From IMG/VR virus record IMGVR_UViG_3300006119_000035, positions 1 through 31,469 of that record: DNA of 31,469 nt; one strand, given 5' to 3'. Below the pieces are notes generated by a model. The model saw only the letters and a list, made by a program, of their open reading frames with translations, searched no databases and was not told where the DNA came from. Both the position numbers and the translations under genes were made by a program. This document shows, piece by piece, positions 1 through 7,831 of the stretch (its first letter is position 1; the number at the start of each line of letters is the position of its first letter). The stretch comes from a virus.

Positions 1-101
1 CCTTCGTCCATGTATCTAAATTGATTATTGAATATACGGCAAAAGCCAATCGCGTTTTGCAATCGTGCCTTTATGTCTAATATCGCTTTATTTATGCCCA
101 T
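1..101 (-). CDS. Partial gene, probable head/neck-region phage protein
   Basis: Only the first 33 codons are inside the window; the frame is open to the left edge. It starts with ATG at 101-99, overlapping the end of the preceding gpG-like gene by 10 bases, which indicates translational coupling. The visible part begins MGINKAILDIKARLQN and contains a FNNQFRYMDEG stretch. From memory, small proteins with such a stretch follow gpG-like genes in Bacteroidetes phages and are uncharacterised; I cannot confirm this here. Its position suggests a head completion or neck role (inference). Confidence 0.55.
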   Translation of the reverse strand, partial: MGINKAILDIKARLQNAIGFCRIFNNQFRYMDE

Positions 102-529
102 ATTCTTTGCATGTAGCTTTTAATTTTATCTAATTGGCGTTGTCTTAGCTTTGGCGTATCCCCCATGAATTGCCTTTGCGGTATTTTATCGGTACCGACA
201 TTATGATAAGCGCCATAATCATTCTTTACTTTAAATCTTATCATGTCCCAATCGGCACGCTCCAAACTATTAACCACGTCACGCCTTAACTTACCCGTTT
301 TTACCAATATCGCTCTTCCATGTCTTGCGTCTGCGCCTTTCTTTGGATATTTATAAGCTTTTGTCCCGGGGATTTTTCTTTGTACTTGTTCCCAAGCTGT
401 CCCGTTCCATTCTTGCTTATTAAACTCTTCGACAAAATAGTTTTTGGTGTCGTTAGCCAATACCTTTGGCAATTCGTGTTTTAAACGCTCCAAATTTTTG
501 CCTATTTTATCAAAATTAAATTTATCCAT
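92..529 (-). CDS. Virion morphogenesis protein, Mu gpG / P2 gpS-like
   Basis: A 145-residue protein. ATG at 529-527 is chosen because it lies next to the upstream stop at 531 and opens the conserved part (MDKFNFDKIGKNLERL); a longer in-frame reading upstream would overlap the neighbour by almost 100 bases. The C-terminal third has the family signature: a basic segment with GRAILVKTGKLRRDV, then YGAYHNVGTDKIPQRQFMG, matching the usual 'Y..H..G...PQR.F.G' of phage tail completion proteins. In Mu and P2 relatives these act at head-tail joining or tail completion. It follows MuF and accessory head genes, as gpG follows gpF in Mu. Confidence 0.8.
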   Translation of the reverse strand: MDKFNFDKIGKNLERLKHELPKVLANDTKNYFVEEFNKQEWNGTAWEQVQRKIPGTKAYKYPKKGADARHGRAILVKTGKLRRDVVNSLERADWDMIRFKVKNDYGAYHNVGTDKIPQRQFMGDTPKLRQRQLDKIKSYMQRIWA

Positions 530-530
530 T

Positions 531-818
531 TTATGCTTGTTCCCATAATTCAATAACAATCGGCGTCGATTGCATGTCCGAACCTTTTTCGATATATACA
601 CCATCAAAACAAAGCGCGTCTTCATCCGTAAGTCTGCGACCGCCTAATTTTTTCATTTGTATATCGGCCCATTGCTGATATTGACCGTACATTCTAGGCA
701 ATATGTGAACCGCTTTGATAGGTACGTTTTTAATTCTGTGAGCGTAAATGGTTGCCGCGCACATATCCACCGCCTGACATCCGGTCCCCTTAAACTCTTT
801 CCAATTAAAGTATTCCAT
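531..818 (-). CDS. Hypothetical protein in head module (95 aa)
   Basis: I do not recognise this 95-residue protein. The start ATG at 818 overlaps the TAA of the upstream gene (TAATG), and its stop lies 2 bases before the gpG-like start, so it is embedded in the head operon. It is compact and mixed in charge, with three cysteines, a WKEFKGTG start, a tyrosine-rich RMYGQYQQWADIQMKKLGG helix-like stretch and an acidic VIELWEQA end. No signal peptide or membrane segment. A structural accessory role is suggested only by position. Confidence 0.75.
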   Translation of the reverse strand: MEYFNWKEFKGTGCQAVDMCAATIYAHRIKNVPIKAVHILPRMYGQYQQWADIQMKKLGGRRLTDEDALCFDGVYIEKGSDMQSTPIVIELWEQA

Positions 819-1168
819 TATTTTAAAGTTAACATGTATTTAGTACGATTAACAAGTTCCTTCATATCCGCTAAGATATTAAGTAAATCTGTACACTTTT
901 TATCGATTTTTGGTTCCATCAATTCCAAAGTTACGTAAGTTTCGTCCATTAACTCGTCTACGTCCTCAACTTTTACGTTTATTAAGCCGTTAAGATTCAT
1001 TCGGCCATACTTACCCATGTAAGCTTCAACAAACGTGTCTAAAAGTTCGGTTAATTCGTCGTAAAACTTGCCTAATGCTTTATGTTGCGAAAAAACGCGC
1101 GTTTCCCAATGTAAAATATGGGCTTTGTCGCGCAATTCAATTAGGCTAATAATGTCTTGATTAATCAT
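818..1168 (-). CDS. Dps/ferritin-like small protein (DUF5856-like)
   Basis: A 116-residue, mostly helical protein. Residues 16-52 read like helix B and the start of helix C of a Dps mini-ferritin: H20-W21, H29, D44 and E48. In E. coli Dps the ferroxidase ligands H63, D78 and E82 are spaced 15 and 19 residues apart, and H29, D44 and E48 here have the same spacing; H51-W52 of Dps corresponds to H20-W21 with a loop shorter by three residues. The D67 ligand has no equivalent. The chain is shorter than normal Dps (about 165). I associate such phage proteins with the DUF5856 family. It overlaps its upstream neighbour by 8 bases and sits within head genes. Iron or DNA binding is inferred, not shown. 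Confidence 0.7.
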   Translation of the reverse strand: MINQDIISLIELRDKAHILHWETRVFSQHKALGKFYDELTELLDTFVEAYMGKYGRMNLNGLINVKVEDVDELMDETYVTLELMEPKIDKKCTDLLNILADMKELVNRTKYMLTLK

Positions 1169-1349
1169 TTTTTTTCTTTTTTATTGGTTCAAAAACTATA
1201 TCGTTTTTTTGCTCCGGCAATGGTCTTGCATGGTTATTGTCGCCGCTTAATATCTCAAACGGGATATCTTCCTTTCCAAAAGCCTTGCAAAGACTTGTTT
1301 CTATATCAAAATGAGCGCATTTAAAACAAATTGGTTCAGTAAATAACAT
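1161..1349 (-). CDS. Small Cys-motif protein (62 aa)
   Basis: A 62-residue protein whose N-terminal half has C8-x2-C11-x-H13 and C21, followed by AFGKEDIPFEILSGDNNH and an FEP near the end. This matches a widespread small family of the form CxxCxH...CxAF..IP..I..G...H..P...F.P found in phages and bacteria, with a probable zinc knuckle and no known function. ATG at 1349 overlaps the TAA of the MuF gene (TAATG), so translation is coupled. The C-terminus is lysine rich (KKKKND). Because it directly follows a MuF-peptidase fusion, an immunity role is conceivable, but this family is also common where there is no toxin. Confidence 0.75.
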   Translation of the reverse strand: MLFTEPICFKCAHFDIETSLCKAFGKEDIPFEILSGDNNHARPLPEQKNDIVFEPIKKKKND

Positions 1350-2974
1350 TATTTTAATATTTTAAGTGATTCTTTAAACCATTCTTTAAATGGTATTTCT
1401 ATTTTTGCTTTTTCATGGTATTTTTTCATCATTAATTCGCCCATTTCCTTAGCAATTGGCCTAGGATTTGGCGAGGACGTAAACTCTGCCCAACTTTCGG
1501 CAATAAATTCAAAAGGTTTTTGGCTAGCCTTTCCCCCCGCTGTTGCTCCATACGTGCTTAATTTTTCCGCTATTGATTTTTCGCCTAACGCCCTTTCTCT
1601 TTCGTATATTTTTAAAAAATCAGCATCATTCCTTATCCCTAAAAACTTGTCTACTTCATGGCCTAATTCGTGATTCATAATATATTCAAAATCTTTAGCG
1701 CCTTTTGTAAACCAACCTTGCTTTTCGTTCGCTATTATTATTTCATCCAATAATTCTTTGCTTTTGCCGGCTTTTTCACTAACAAAAACACCTCTATATC
1801 TTGATAAATCTATTTTTTCGCCTCCGGGAATTGTTATCTTATCTATATTTGACGACCAAGCTAAAGTATTTTGGCCAACCTTTTGTACATGCCTATTTGC
1901 AAAAGCTAGCGCCGACCTATCCGCTGATTTTTCGCCATAAGTTTTAATTATAGTTTGGTAAAAGTCAGAATTTTTATAAGCTTGTTTAACAATATCTTTT
2001 ATTTCTTTATTGGCCTTTTGCGCACTTCCTAATCCGGGGATTTCAATTTCAGGCATGATTTTTTTAGTCTTTTGTACGCCTCTATTAATATCATTGGCCA
2101 CTTTTACATCAATTCCCTTATAGTTAACATATTTAACCCCTAAATTTTCTTTTGCCCAATCTTCGGCTTCCCTTGTTGTCTTTGCTGATATAAATTCTAC
2201 AATATCAGCCGGCATAGGTAAATCAAAATTTCTTTTGGCTAAATCTTGGTCTTCTCTTGGTACCTTAAAATAAGGATGGTCCGGACTGAAAACTATTTCA
2301 TCTTTACCCACATTCATTTTAAACACGTCTTGCATGTCCTCGTCTGCGTGTTCTTTTGCTTTGTCTACTTCTGCCTTACTGCTAATTTCGCCTTCATCTA
2401 ATTGTAAAACAGTAGAACGGCAATTCCAATGATTGGGCGGGTAAAACTCATCCCAAAATGGGTCATTGACCGGCAATGTTATTCCGTCCAATGGTTCGCA
2501 AATTTCCGTTGTCTGTGCATCTTCAACTACTGTCATTTTTAACAGCGGTAAAATTTCCTTATCAGCTTCAATCTGATTCCATCTTATACCCATTTGTCCA
2601 CTTGCTACCGCGGTGTTGTATTCCGTTTGCGCATAGTTGACATTGTAATTGTTATAAATGGCCCTAGCGTCCTCAAAGAACTCATCAAAAGGCTTAACCT
2701 TGTCGTCTTCGTTATATAATAAATCCGTCATGGTTCGCACTTCCTGATAAGTCTTGGCCGCGCTAAACATGTAAATATTTGTTCTTAGTTCTTGGATTAA
2801 GTCTAAGTCCTTACCGTCAAAACTTGTAACGGGTCCGCCCGCGCCTTTCAATAAGCCTTTTTCTAAGAATTCGGCTATTGATTGGTACAAGTCTACGGGT
2901 AAATTTTCCTTCGTAATATCGCCCGCAAAAATACCTTTAAGTAAATCTTCAATTTCACTATCGGTAAAATTCAT
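1349..2974 (-). CDS. MuF-like minor head protein fused to HELGH metallopeptidase
   Basis: A 541-residue protein. Residues about 100-200 are a Mu gpF / SPP1 gp7 minor head domain, seen in TTEICEPLDG, DPFWDEFYPPNHWNCRS and the following acidic LDEGE. This part binds near the portal and goes into the capsid. Residues about 330-541 form an extra domain with a zinc-protease motif HELGH (435-439, HELGHEVDKFLG) and a downstream EFIAESWAEF (E493 or E497 as third ligand), a layout like the M34 anthrax lethal-factor-type peptidases. Fusion of MuF to variable enzymatic C-termini is known as the MuF polymorphic toxin arrangement. The gene overlaps the portal gene by 17 bases. The virion could carry the peptidase into the host, or it could process head proteins; the sequence does not decide between these. 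Confidence 0.85.
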   Translation of the reverse strand: MNFTDSEIEDLLKGIFAGDITKENLPVDLYQSIAEFLEKGLLKGAGGPVTSFDGKDLDLIQELRTNIYMFSAAKTYQEVRTMTDLLYNEDDKVKPFDEFFEDARAIYNNYNVNYAQTEYNTAVASGQMGIRWNQIEADKEILPLLKMTVVEDAQTTEICEPLDGITLPVNDPFWDEFYPPNHWNCRSTVLQLDEGEISSKAEVDKAKEHADEDMQDVFKMNVGKDEIVFSPDHPYFKVPREDQDLAKRNFDLPMPADIVEFISAKTTREAEDWAKENLGVKYVNYKGIDVKVANDINRGVQKTKKIMPEIEIPGLGSAQKANKEIKDIVKQAYKNSDFYQTIIKTYGEKSADRSALAFANRHVQKVGQNTLAWSSNIDKITIPGGEKIDLSRYRGVFVSEKAGKSKELLDEIIIANEKQGWFTKGAKDFEYIMNHELGHEVDKFLGIRNDADFLKIYERERALGEKSIAEKLSTYGATAGGKASQKPFEFIAESWAEFTSSPNPRPIAKEMGELMMKKYHEKAKIEIPFKEWFKESLKILK

Positions 2975-4319
2975 CTAGTTTGTTTTTTATCTTGGCGCTG
3001 AATTTTTGTGGTTCGTTCTGTTTAGGAACGGCCGGTGCTTCTATTTTTAAAGTAGGGATTCCCGTTCTTTCCTCAAAGTATTTAGCATCCATTTCCAAGC
3101 CGGCGTTTTTCATTGCAACCGCGATGTCAGCCGTTAGCTTGTTGTTGGCGTCTTCGTTCTTTCTTTGTTCAACTAACTCGTGGTTATTGCTGAAACAGAA
3201 TTTAACATCGTCAGGAATAGACATGCCAATTTTTCTAAGCTTAGGCAACAAAATGTCATTAACAACATCTTCTAAAAACGCCGCGTCTACCGCCGCCGTA
3301 TCATCCAATGCAACTTGGGCCGGGCTTTTTTCGCCACTATTGCCAAGCTTTCCGGGTACTGAATCCAAAGCGTCGGCGTGTCCTAAAATAATCTTAGATA
3401 TTTTCTTTTCGCATCTTAACTCTAACGATTCGTAAATCTTAAAGCCTTGTCCGTTTCCTTTTGTTTCTACCAATTCCACTTCATCATATAAGTCGGTAAG
3501 GATGTAACCCGCTGAACCCATATTTGCCAAGGCGCTTTCAAAAGCCGCTCTTTCGTCTTCGTTTGTTTTGGTTGTTTTACCTTTTCTTATTGGCATACCG
3601 TATAACTCCGCCGCGTCTGTGTTGAATCCTAAAACGTTACGGCAAATGATTTCGTAAATAGCCACATAGTACAACAACCCATATCCAACCTTTGCAATAC
3701 CCACGTCCGTTGGTGTGTCAACCCATACGTGCCAATCCACGTAAGGTTCCTCAAGGAATTGCGCACCGCTCAAAGAATAAACATAAGATGTTACGTTTAA
3801 ACGGTCCGGGGAAATATTAAATCTTCTAATTATTGATAAATCCGGGAAATTGTCATTCTCAAAATCGCCTAAAGTAATTAAGCTATAACCAAAAAACTTG
3901 GCTTCTAAAGCATATTCCAAAAGGTTTGCAAACCATTTTTTATTAAACATTTTGATTACATCCTCATTAATCGCATCTTTTGAATCCTTAAACTCCCAAT
4001 CGCGAAGCAAAGTAAGGTCCTTTCTGCGCTTCAAACAGCTATAAACGTGTCCGTTTAAGATTGTATCGTTGTACATACGTTGCATACGTACTCTGTGCGG
4101 ATACCATGCTTGTTCTGCCTCTTTAACTGCATCGCGCCACATTTGGACGTCATGTCTAATACGTTGTAATTGAACCGGCGTAATATATGCGCGCAAGTTC
4201 TTTTCAACGTGTGTCGCTCCCCTCCATTCTGCGCCATACTCTGTTAAAGCGTTAGGCTTGCCGTCAACCGGCGGCGTTGGGAAAACGTAGTTCTTTATAT
4301 TTTGAAATAAATTTGCCAT
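2958..4319 (-). CDS. Portal protein, DUF935 (Mu gp29-like)
   Basis: A 453-residue portal. It has features of the Mu gp29-like DUF935 family: an early CLKRRKDLTLLRDWEF segment, the EAKFFGYSLITLGDF region where the family usually has 'a..GyS..E', a LYGMPIRKGK motif, and a late SVPGKLGNSGEKSPAQVALDD segment. Portals form a dodecamer at one capsid vertex, through which the terminase pumps DNA and to which the neck and tail attach. It follows the neck-like gene by 2 bases and overlaps the MuF gene, giving the Mu-like order portal, then MuF, then gpG. The length is normal for the family. Confidence 0.88.
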   Translation of the reverse strand: MANLFQNIKNYVFPTPPVDGKPNALTEYGAEWRGATHVEKNLRAYITPVQLQRIRHDVQMWRDAVKEAEQAWYPHRVRMQRMYNDTILNGHVYSCLKRRKDLTLLRDWEFKDSKDAINEDVIKMFNKKWFANLLEYALEAKFFGYSLITLGDFENDNFPDLSIIRRFNISPDRLNVTSYVYSLSGAQFLEEPYVDWHVWVDTPTDVGIAKVGYGLLYYVAIYEIICRNVLGFNTDAAELYGMPIRKGKTTKTNEDERAAFESALANMGSAGYILTDLYDEVELVETKGNGQGFKIYESLELRCEKKISKIILGHADALDSVPGKLGNSGEKSPAQVALDDTAAVDAAFLEDVVNDILLPKLRKIGMSIPDDVKFCFSNNHELVEQRKNEDANNKLTADIAVAMKNAGLEMDAKYFEERTGIPTLKIEAPAVPKQNEPQKFSAKIKNKLDEFYR

Positions 4320-4321
4320 TA

Positions 4322-5200
4322 TTAATAAGAATTTATGTTTCTAACTTGTCCGCCCCATCTTACGCGTCGACCTTGGGCCGGTTGTAATAAAGGTAAATTT
4401 GGTGTGACCTCCCCACGCGCGCACATTTTAAGCCAATCTATTGCGGCTTCGTATCTCGCCACCCTTAATTCGGGAATGTTACGCGGTGCAATGCGCGCGT
4501 GTAAGTGGTATAAAGTGATATCCGTAAAATACATAACCATTTGTTGGTCGCGGTTATCAGCCGGGGACCAAATGTTAGCTAATAATAAATCAGTATTTGC
4601 GGGAATAATATAGTTTTCCTGAAATGACCAATTCTTAGGTCCTACGTTCGGGTCATTTGGGAAAACGTTTGTATAAGGAATATTTTGTGATAAGTAGTAT
4701 TGTATACCGTCCTCATGTGCTAGTAACGGCGTAGCAACTATACATTCATAAATGTTACCGGCCCAAAACACAAAATCGCCCACATTGTAAAGCTTATTTA
4801 AGTCAAAAAGCGGGTAAGGATTCAATGCGTAATATAGGTCGTATTGGTAACCTAATAAATTCCAAGCGGTCATATCAAATGTCCCGGTAGTTGTTGCGAT
4901 ACATTCATAAACTTTGCCTAAATATAAAGTTAGGTCAGCAATTTGATAAGTATTTGTGCTAACATAAGCCGGCGCATCTAAATAAACTCTGTCCCCGGCG
5001 CTATAAGGATTTTGCCTATTCCATTTTGTAGTATTGGCAAACTCTGTGCTTACGTCATATTTTTGACGTAGGTAAGATATTGCCTCGGCTTGTGCCGCTA
5101 ATTCTGCGCCCCCTTGAATTACTGCGTTTGACGTGATAATCTGTTGTAAGTTCGCGTCCTGAATTATACGCAAATAGTCGGAAGGGATTAAATATGCCAT
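4322..5200 (-). CDS. DUF1320/gp36-like neck protein with inserted CBM-like modules
   Basis: A 292-residue protein. The first ~55 residues (MAYLIPSDYLRIIQ...) and the last ~90 (DNRDQQMVMYFTDITLYHL, then ELRVARYEAAIDWLKM and GEVTPNLPLLQ) resemble the two halves of the DUF1320 / Mu gp36 head-tail connector family. Between them, residues about 60-200, lie two modules resembling chitin-binding CBM5/12 domains: YSAGDRVYLDAP...YLGKVYECIATTTGTFDMTAWNLLG, and YNVGDFVFWAGNIYECIVAT. Each has the usual 'GD.V...G..Y.C...T' pattern. The insert could be displayed at the neck and bind a surface glycan. Unlike in Mu, the gene lies between terminase and portal. Confidence is high for the gene and moderate for the domain reading. 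Confidence 0.75.
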   Translation of the reverse strand: MAYLIPSDYLRIIQDANLQQIITSNAVIQGGAELAAQAEAISYLRQKYDVSTEFANTTKWNRQNPYSAGDRVYLDAPAYVSTNTYQIADLTLYLGKVYECIATTTGTFDMTAWNLLGYQYDLYYALNPYPLFDLNKLYNVGDFVFWAGNIYECIVATPLLAHEDGIQYYLSQNIPYTNVFPNDPNVGPKNWSFQENYIIPANTDLLLANIWSPADNRDQQMVMYFTDITLYHLHARIAPRNIPELRVARYEAAIDWLKMCARGEVTPNLPLLQPAQGRRVRWGGQVRNINSY

Positions 5201-5476
5201 TTATTTAGTTTTTTTAACTGCTTTTTTTGGTGCCGCCTTTTTAGGTGTCGACAAACCCGGATTAATCTTTTTATTTAACCCTTTTAAAGTTTCGCGTCTA
5301 TTGGCAATAATGCTTTCAATCTTTGCCAATTGACTTTCTTTTATAGTCAATTCTTCGGTTCTTCTGTGAATAAGTACATGATAAGCGTCGGATGCACTTT
5401 GCGTTATTTTTAATTCTACTTTAGCATCCTCAAGCTTTTTTCTTGTGTTAATTAAATCCTTTAAGTTTTTAAACAT
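5201..5476 (-). CDS. Coiled-coil protein with Lys/Ala-rich tail (91 aa)
   Basis: I chose ATG at 5476-5474; the longer reading would begin with TTG inside the terminase gene. The protein is a helical, heptad-like chain (LINTRKKLEDAKVELKI, ESQLAKIESIIANRRETL), then a basic tail PKKAAPKKAVKKTK resembling histone H1 or other DNA-neutralising tails. It lies 22 bases after the terminase stop and directly abuts the neck gene. A DNA-binding or packaging-accessory role is plausible from the basic tail and position, but it matches no family I know. Confidence 0.7.
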   Translation of the reverse strand: MFKNLKDLINTRKKLEDAKVELKITQSASDAYHVLIHRRTEELTIKESQLAKIESIIANRRETLKGLNKKINPGLSTPKKAAPKKAVKKTK

Positions 5477-5498
5477 GTTGCGTTGTTTTGGTGTAAAT

Positions 5499-6929
5499 TT
5501 AGTAACTATTTTTTGAATTCCGGTTTTTCCCAAACGAAATATTGGTAATACCGCCCCTTTGGAACTTGTCGTATTCGCTTATAAAAGCAAATGTAAGCAT
5601 GTAATCGGCACAATCCGACATGTGACCGTACTTTTCGTAAGTGACGCCCGTTTCAGTATCTTTAACCTTTTCTTTGTGCTTGGTGCCATCGCTCGCCTCT
5701 TTTAAATAGCTAAAGTCTGATATTGTTTGCCCGCAATTCTCGTCTATTGATATGACTACCCCGCCTTCGTTAAATCCTAATATTTGATTAATCCAATTAC
5801 CACGCATTGCCACGGCCGGCGCCTTTTGATGGACGCGCATTTGAGGTCTAAGGCTTGCAAGTTCTGTTTGAATAATCCTAAAATCATTCTGCCCTTGCTC
5901 TGACCTTGTATCGGCTGACCTACCGGACGGGTCGCCATACACAAATAATCCGCCTTTATGGGCAAAATACTTTTGTAAAAATAACTTTGAGGCGCCCTTG
6001 GTGTTGTTATTTGGGTATCGTGCCGGGATTTCATCAATACATCTAACGTCTAAGCCTTTTATTTGCCATATTTGGACCGAACAATAAGGGTTGACGTTAA
6101 AGTCAAAGGATACATGCAAAGGCAATTCCGGGTCATAAACCAACTTTTTAACATGCTTAGCCCTTGAAAACTCTTTATAAAAGTTCCCGCCGGTTTCCTT
6201 AGCCGTCCATAATCCCTTAGCGTAAACAGAATATAAATAAGGGTTCTTTGTTTTGTAGTCTTCAATCTGCGCTTTTACTTCATCCGGCAACCATCTGTTA
6301 TCCTGATAGGTTGAATGATGGACCGTATAATAGTAATCAATGGAGCGCCCTTCGACTTCAACGGTTGTTTTTTGTCTATAAGATAATTCGTGATGGTCCT
6401 TGAAAAACCTTTGCCAAAACCAATTATCCTCGGGATTGCCCTCAACTTGGGGGTTTATCGTGAAAATTTCTTGTAATAAATCAGCTTTGCCGGACCTGAT
6501 AGTTAAGGAAATCGTGGCGAAATCTGATTCGGCCGGAATGTCCTCTTCATACCAAACCATGGTCGGGTCCTTTATTGACTTTAACTTATTTGGGTCGTCC
6601 CCACCTCTAGCGATAAACTTATTCCCATTTAAGCAAACAATTTCCAAAGGGGAAAGCTTAAACACAAATAAAGATTCCAAGCCAAGGTCAAATATGGCTT
6701 GTTTTATAGTGTCATAGGACGAATCCTTAATAGAATTAAAGTTTTTACGATACAAAATGCACTTAAAATACTTATGTGTAAGGCAAAAGAATATCAAACG
6801 CTTTGCGGTATAATCTGACTTACTCGAACCCCTTGAACCATATAAAATCAAATATCTGTCAACGCATTTGTTTAGTTCTATAAAGCGTTCGTTAATGATT
6901 CGTCGCCAATGGGGCCAATCAATTGTCAT
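5499..6929 (-). CDS. terL: Terminase large subunit
   Basis: A 476-residue DNA-packaging motor. The N-terminal ATPase has Walker A GSRGSSKS (31-38) and Walker B MVWYEED (124-130) with the catalytic glutamate, followed by a coupling-type segment near FTINPQ (157-161). The C-terminal RNase H-like nuclease shows D276 in SFDFNVNP, D333 in VYGDPSGRS and the final acidic site in GHMSDCADY (D439, D442), as in Terminase_3/6 families of Mu-like and PBSX-like phages. It translocates DNA into the prohead through the portal and cuts the concatemer. Its start lies within the last codons of the small-subunit gene (11-base overlap), which indicates coupled synthesis. Confidence 0.93.
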   Translation of the reverse strand: MTIDWPHWRRIINERFIELNKCVDRYLILYGSRGSSKSDYTAKRLIFFCLTHKYFKCILYRKNFNSIKDSSYDTIKQAIFDLGLESLFVFKLSPLEIVCLNGNKFIARGGDDPNKLKSIKDPTMVWYEEDIPAESDFATISLTIRSGKADLLQEIFTINPQVEGNPEDNWFWQRFFKDHHELSYRQKTTVEVEGRSIDYYYTVHHSTYQDNRWLPDEVKAQIEDYKTKNPYLYSVYAKGLWTAKETGGNFYKEFSRAKHVKKLVYDPELPLHVSFDFNVNPYCSVQIWQIKGLDVRCIDEIPARYPNNNTKGASKLFLQKYFAHKGGLFVYGDPSGRSADTRSEQGQNDFRIIQTELASLRPQMRVHQKAPAVAMRGNWINQILGFNEGGVVISIDENCGQTISDFSYLKEASDGTKHKEKVKDTETGVTYEKYGHMSDCADYMLTFAFISEYDKFQRGGITNISFGKNRNSKNSY

Positions 6930-7374
6930 CGTCCGGTACTTTTACAATAATTCTTTGTTCTACTTTTTCAGCGGCATAAACTCCGCGCTTTTTCCATACC
7001 TCGGCCAAAGCGGCGCGCATTTCAGCCGGCGTCGGTTTACGGGTGTTAATTACTATTCCGTTAGGCATGTCGGTACGCTCTTCGATTTCCATTTCCCCAA
7101 ACCCAATTTTGAGCAATTGTTCCTCTATCTCTAAATCGGATTTTAAGGTGGTTATTTTGGCCTCTGCTATTTCCTCGAGTTTCTCATTCACTAACTCCCT
7201 AACAGCCTCTAGGTCTTCGGCTAATAGCTTTTTAGCCTCACTTAGCCGGCTTTCAAAGGTTCTTTTACTGACCTTTCGCAATTTTTCGCAAAAATCCGTA
7301 AAAATATCTTGCGTTTTTTCGCCTTTCCGCAATTTTTCCGCAATAAAATCGATGTCAACTTGCAATTTTGCCAT
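6919..7374 (-). CDS. Probable terminase small subunit
   Basis: A 151-residue protein starting at ATG 7374-7372 (a TTG two codons upstream is possible but weaker). Residues 1-50 could form an HTH: LRKGEKTQDIFTDFCEKLRKVSKRTFESRLSEAKK, in the style of 'K.S.rTF..R...A'. Residues 45-95 are a charged helical stretch, rich in E and K, suited to oligomerisation. The C-terminus is acidic (PDDDN). The assignment rests mainly on position, directly upstream of and overlapping the large subunit, with support from this HTH-plus-coil layout, usual for small terminases that recognise the packaging site. Confidence 0.72.
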   Translation of the reverse strand: MAKLQVDIDFIAEKLRKGEKTQDIFTDFCEKLRKVSKRTFESRLSEAKKLLAEDLEAVRELVNEKLEEIAEAKITTLKSDLEIEEQLLKIGFGEMEIEERTDMPNGIVINTRKPTPAEMRAALAEVWKKRGVYAAEKVEQRIIVKVPDDDN

Positions 7375-7388
7375 AAGCAAAGGTAAGA

Positions 7389-7622
7389 TTAAATATCTTT
7401 TAAATCAGGGTTACCCCCTAAAGTAAAGTCTAAATAGTCTTTTTTGTAAAGTATATCGGTCCCGGCCATATAGGTTAAAACCTTACTCAAGGCTTCTATT
7501 TCGTCGTTACCGTAGTGATGTACTATGATTTTGTCAACGTACAAGGAAGCTTGAAAACATTTAACAACGCTTTCAAGCTTTTTCACTTGCACCTTATACC
7601 CGTTTATTACTAGGGTTCTCAT
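7389..7622 (-). CDS. Hypothetical protein (77 aa)
   Basis: I do not recognise this protein. It starts MRTLVINGYKVQVKKLESVV and continues with a basic and aromatic centre (DKIIVHHYGNDEIEAL), compatible with a small alpha/beta fold. There is no signal peptide or membrane helix. Its start overlaps the stop of the upstream 25-residue membrane peptide (ATGA), and it ends 14 bases before the terminase small subunit, so it is the last small gene before the packaging module. Confidence 0.65.
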   Translation of the reverse strand: MRTLVINGYKVQVKKLESVVKCFQASLYVDKIIVHHYGNDEIEALSKVLTYMAGTDILYKKDYLDFTLGGNPDLKDI

Positions 7623-7696
7623 ACAATGTTGTGTTTATGCCAAAACATGTAAGCAAATGGGAAAACTGCCCAAAAAACGATTAATGCTACTATCAT
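7619..7696 (-). CDS. Micro-protein, single membrane helix (25 aa)
   Basis: This 25-residue reading frame begins MIVALIVFWAVFPFAYMFW, which is almost entirely one hydrophobic helix, and ends in a basic HKHNIV tail. Its stop overlaps the ATG of the next gene (ATGA), and its start lies one base after the stop of the preceding micro-gene. Tight coupling on both sides is the main support that it is translated. Function unknown. Confidence 0.5.
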   Translation of the reverse strand: MIVALIVFWAVFPFAYMFWHKHNIV

Positions 7697-7697
7697 A

Positions 7698-7793
7698 CTA
7701 TCTATTTTTAATTGTGTAAGTTATTAAAATTATTATTGAAATAATCAAAAACCACATAACGGCTATTTCGGTTTTTGTGTTTCTCGGCCTCAT
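7698..7793 (-). CDS. Micro-protein, basic N-terminus plus membrane helix (31 aa)
   Basis: The product is 31 residues: a positively charged N-terminus MRPRNTKTE, a hydrophobic stretch IAVMWFLIISIIILITY and a basic end TIKNR. By the positive-inside rule both ends are basic, so the orientation is unclear. It is preceded by a run AATATAAAAAAATG, an A-rich leader, and lies one base from the next micro-gene. Function unknown. Confidence 0.5.
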   Translation of the reverse strand: MRPRNTKTEIAVMWFLIISIIILITYTIKNR

Positions 7794-7831
7794 TTTTTTA
7801 TATTAAAGGTTTCGTTTACAAATATTCTTAT

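Noticed and set aside
530-625. N-terminal extension of the gpG-like gene
   Set aside because: It lies inside the neighbouring gene, and the family-like part begins at MDKFNFDKI.
1161-1349. Immunity protein for the MuF-peptidase
   Set aside because: Its Cys pattern belongs to a widespread small family also found without toxins, so the position alone is not enough.
2980-3435. 151-residue plus-strand frame within the portal gene
   Set aside because: It is antisense to a clear DUF935 portal, and its serine/alanine-rich translation has no domain pattern.
7043-7426. 127-residue plus-strand frame opposite the terminase small subunit
   Set aside because: It lies antisense to a well-placed minus-strand gene, and its serine-rich composition (long runs of S, F and I) is that of the complement of a charged helix.
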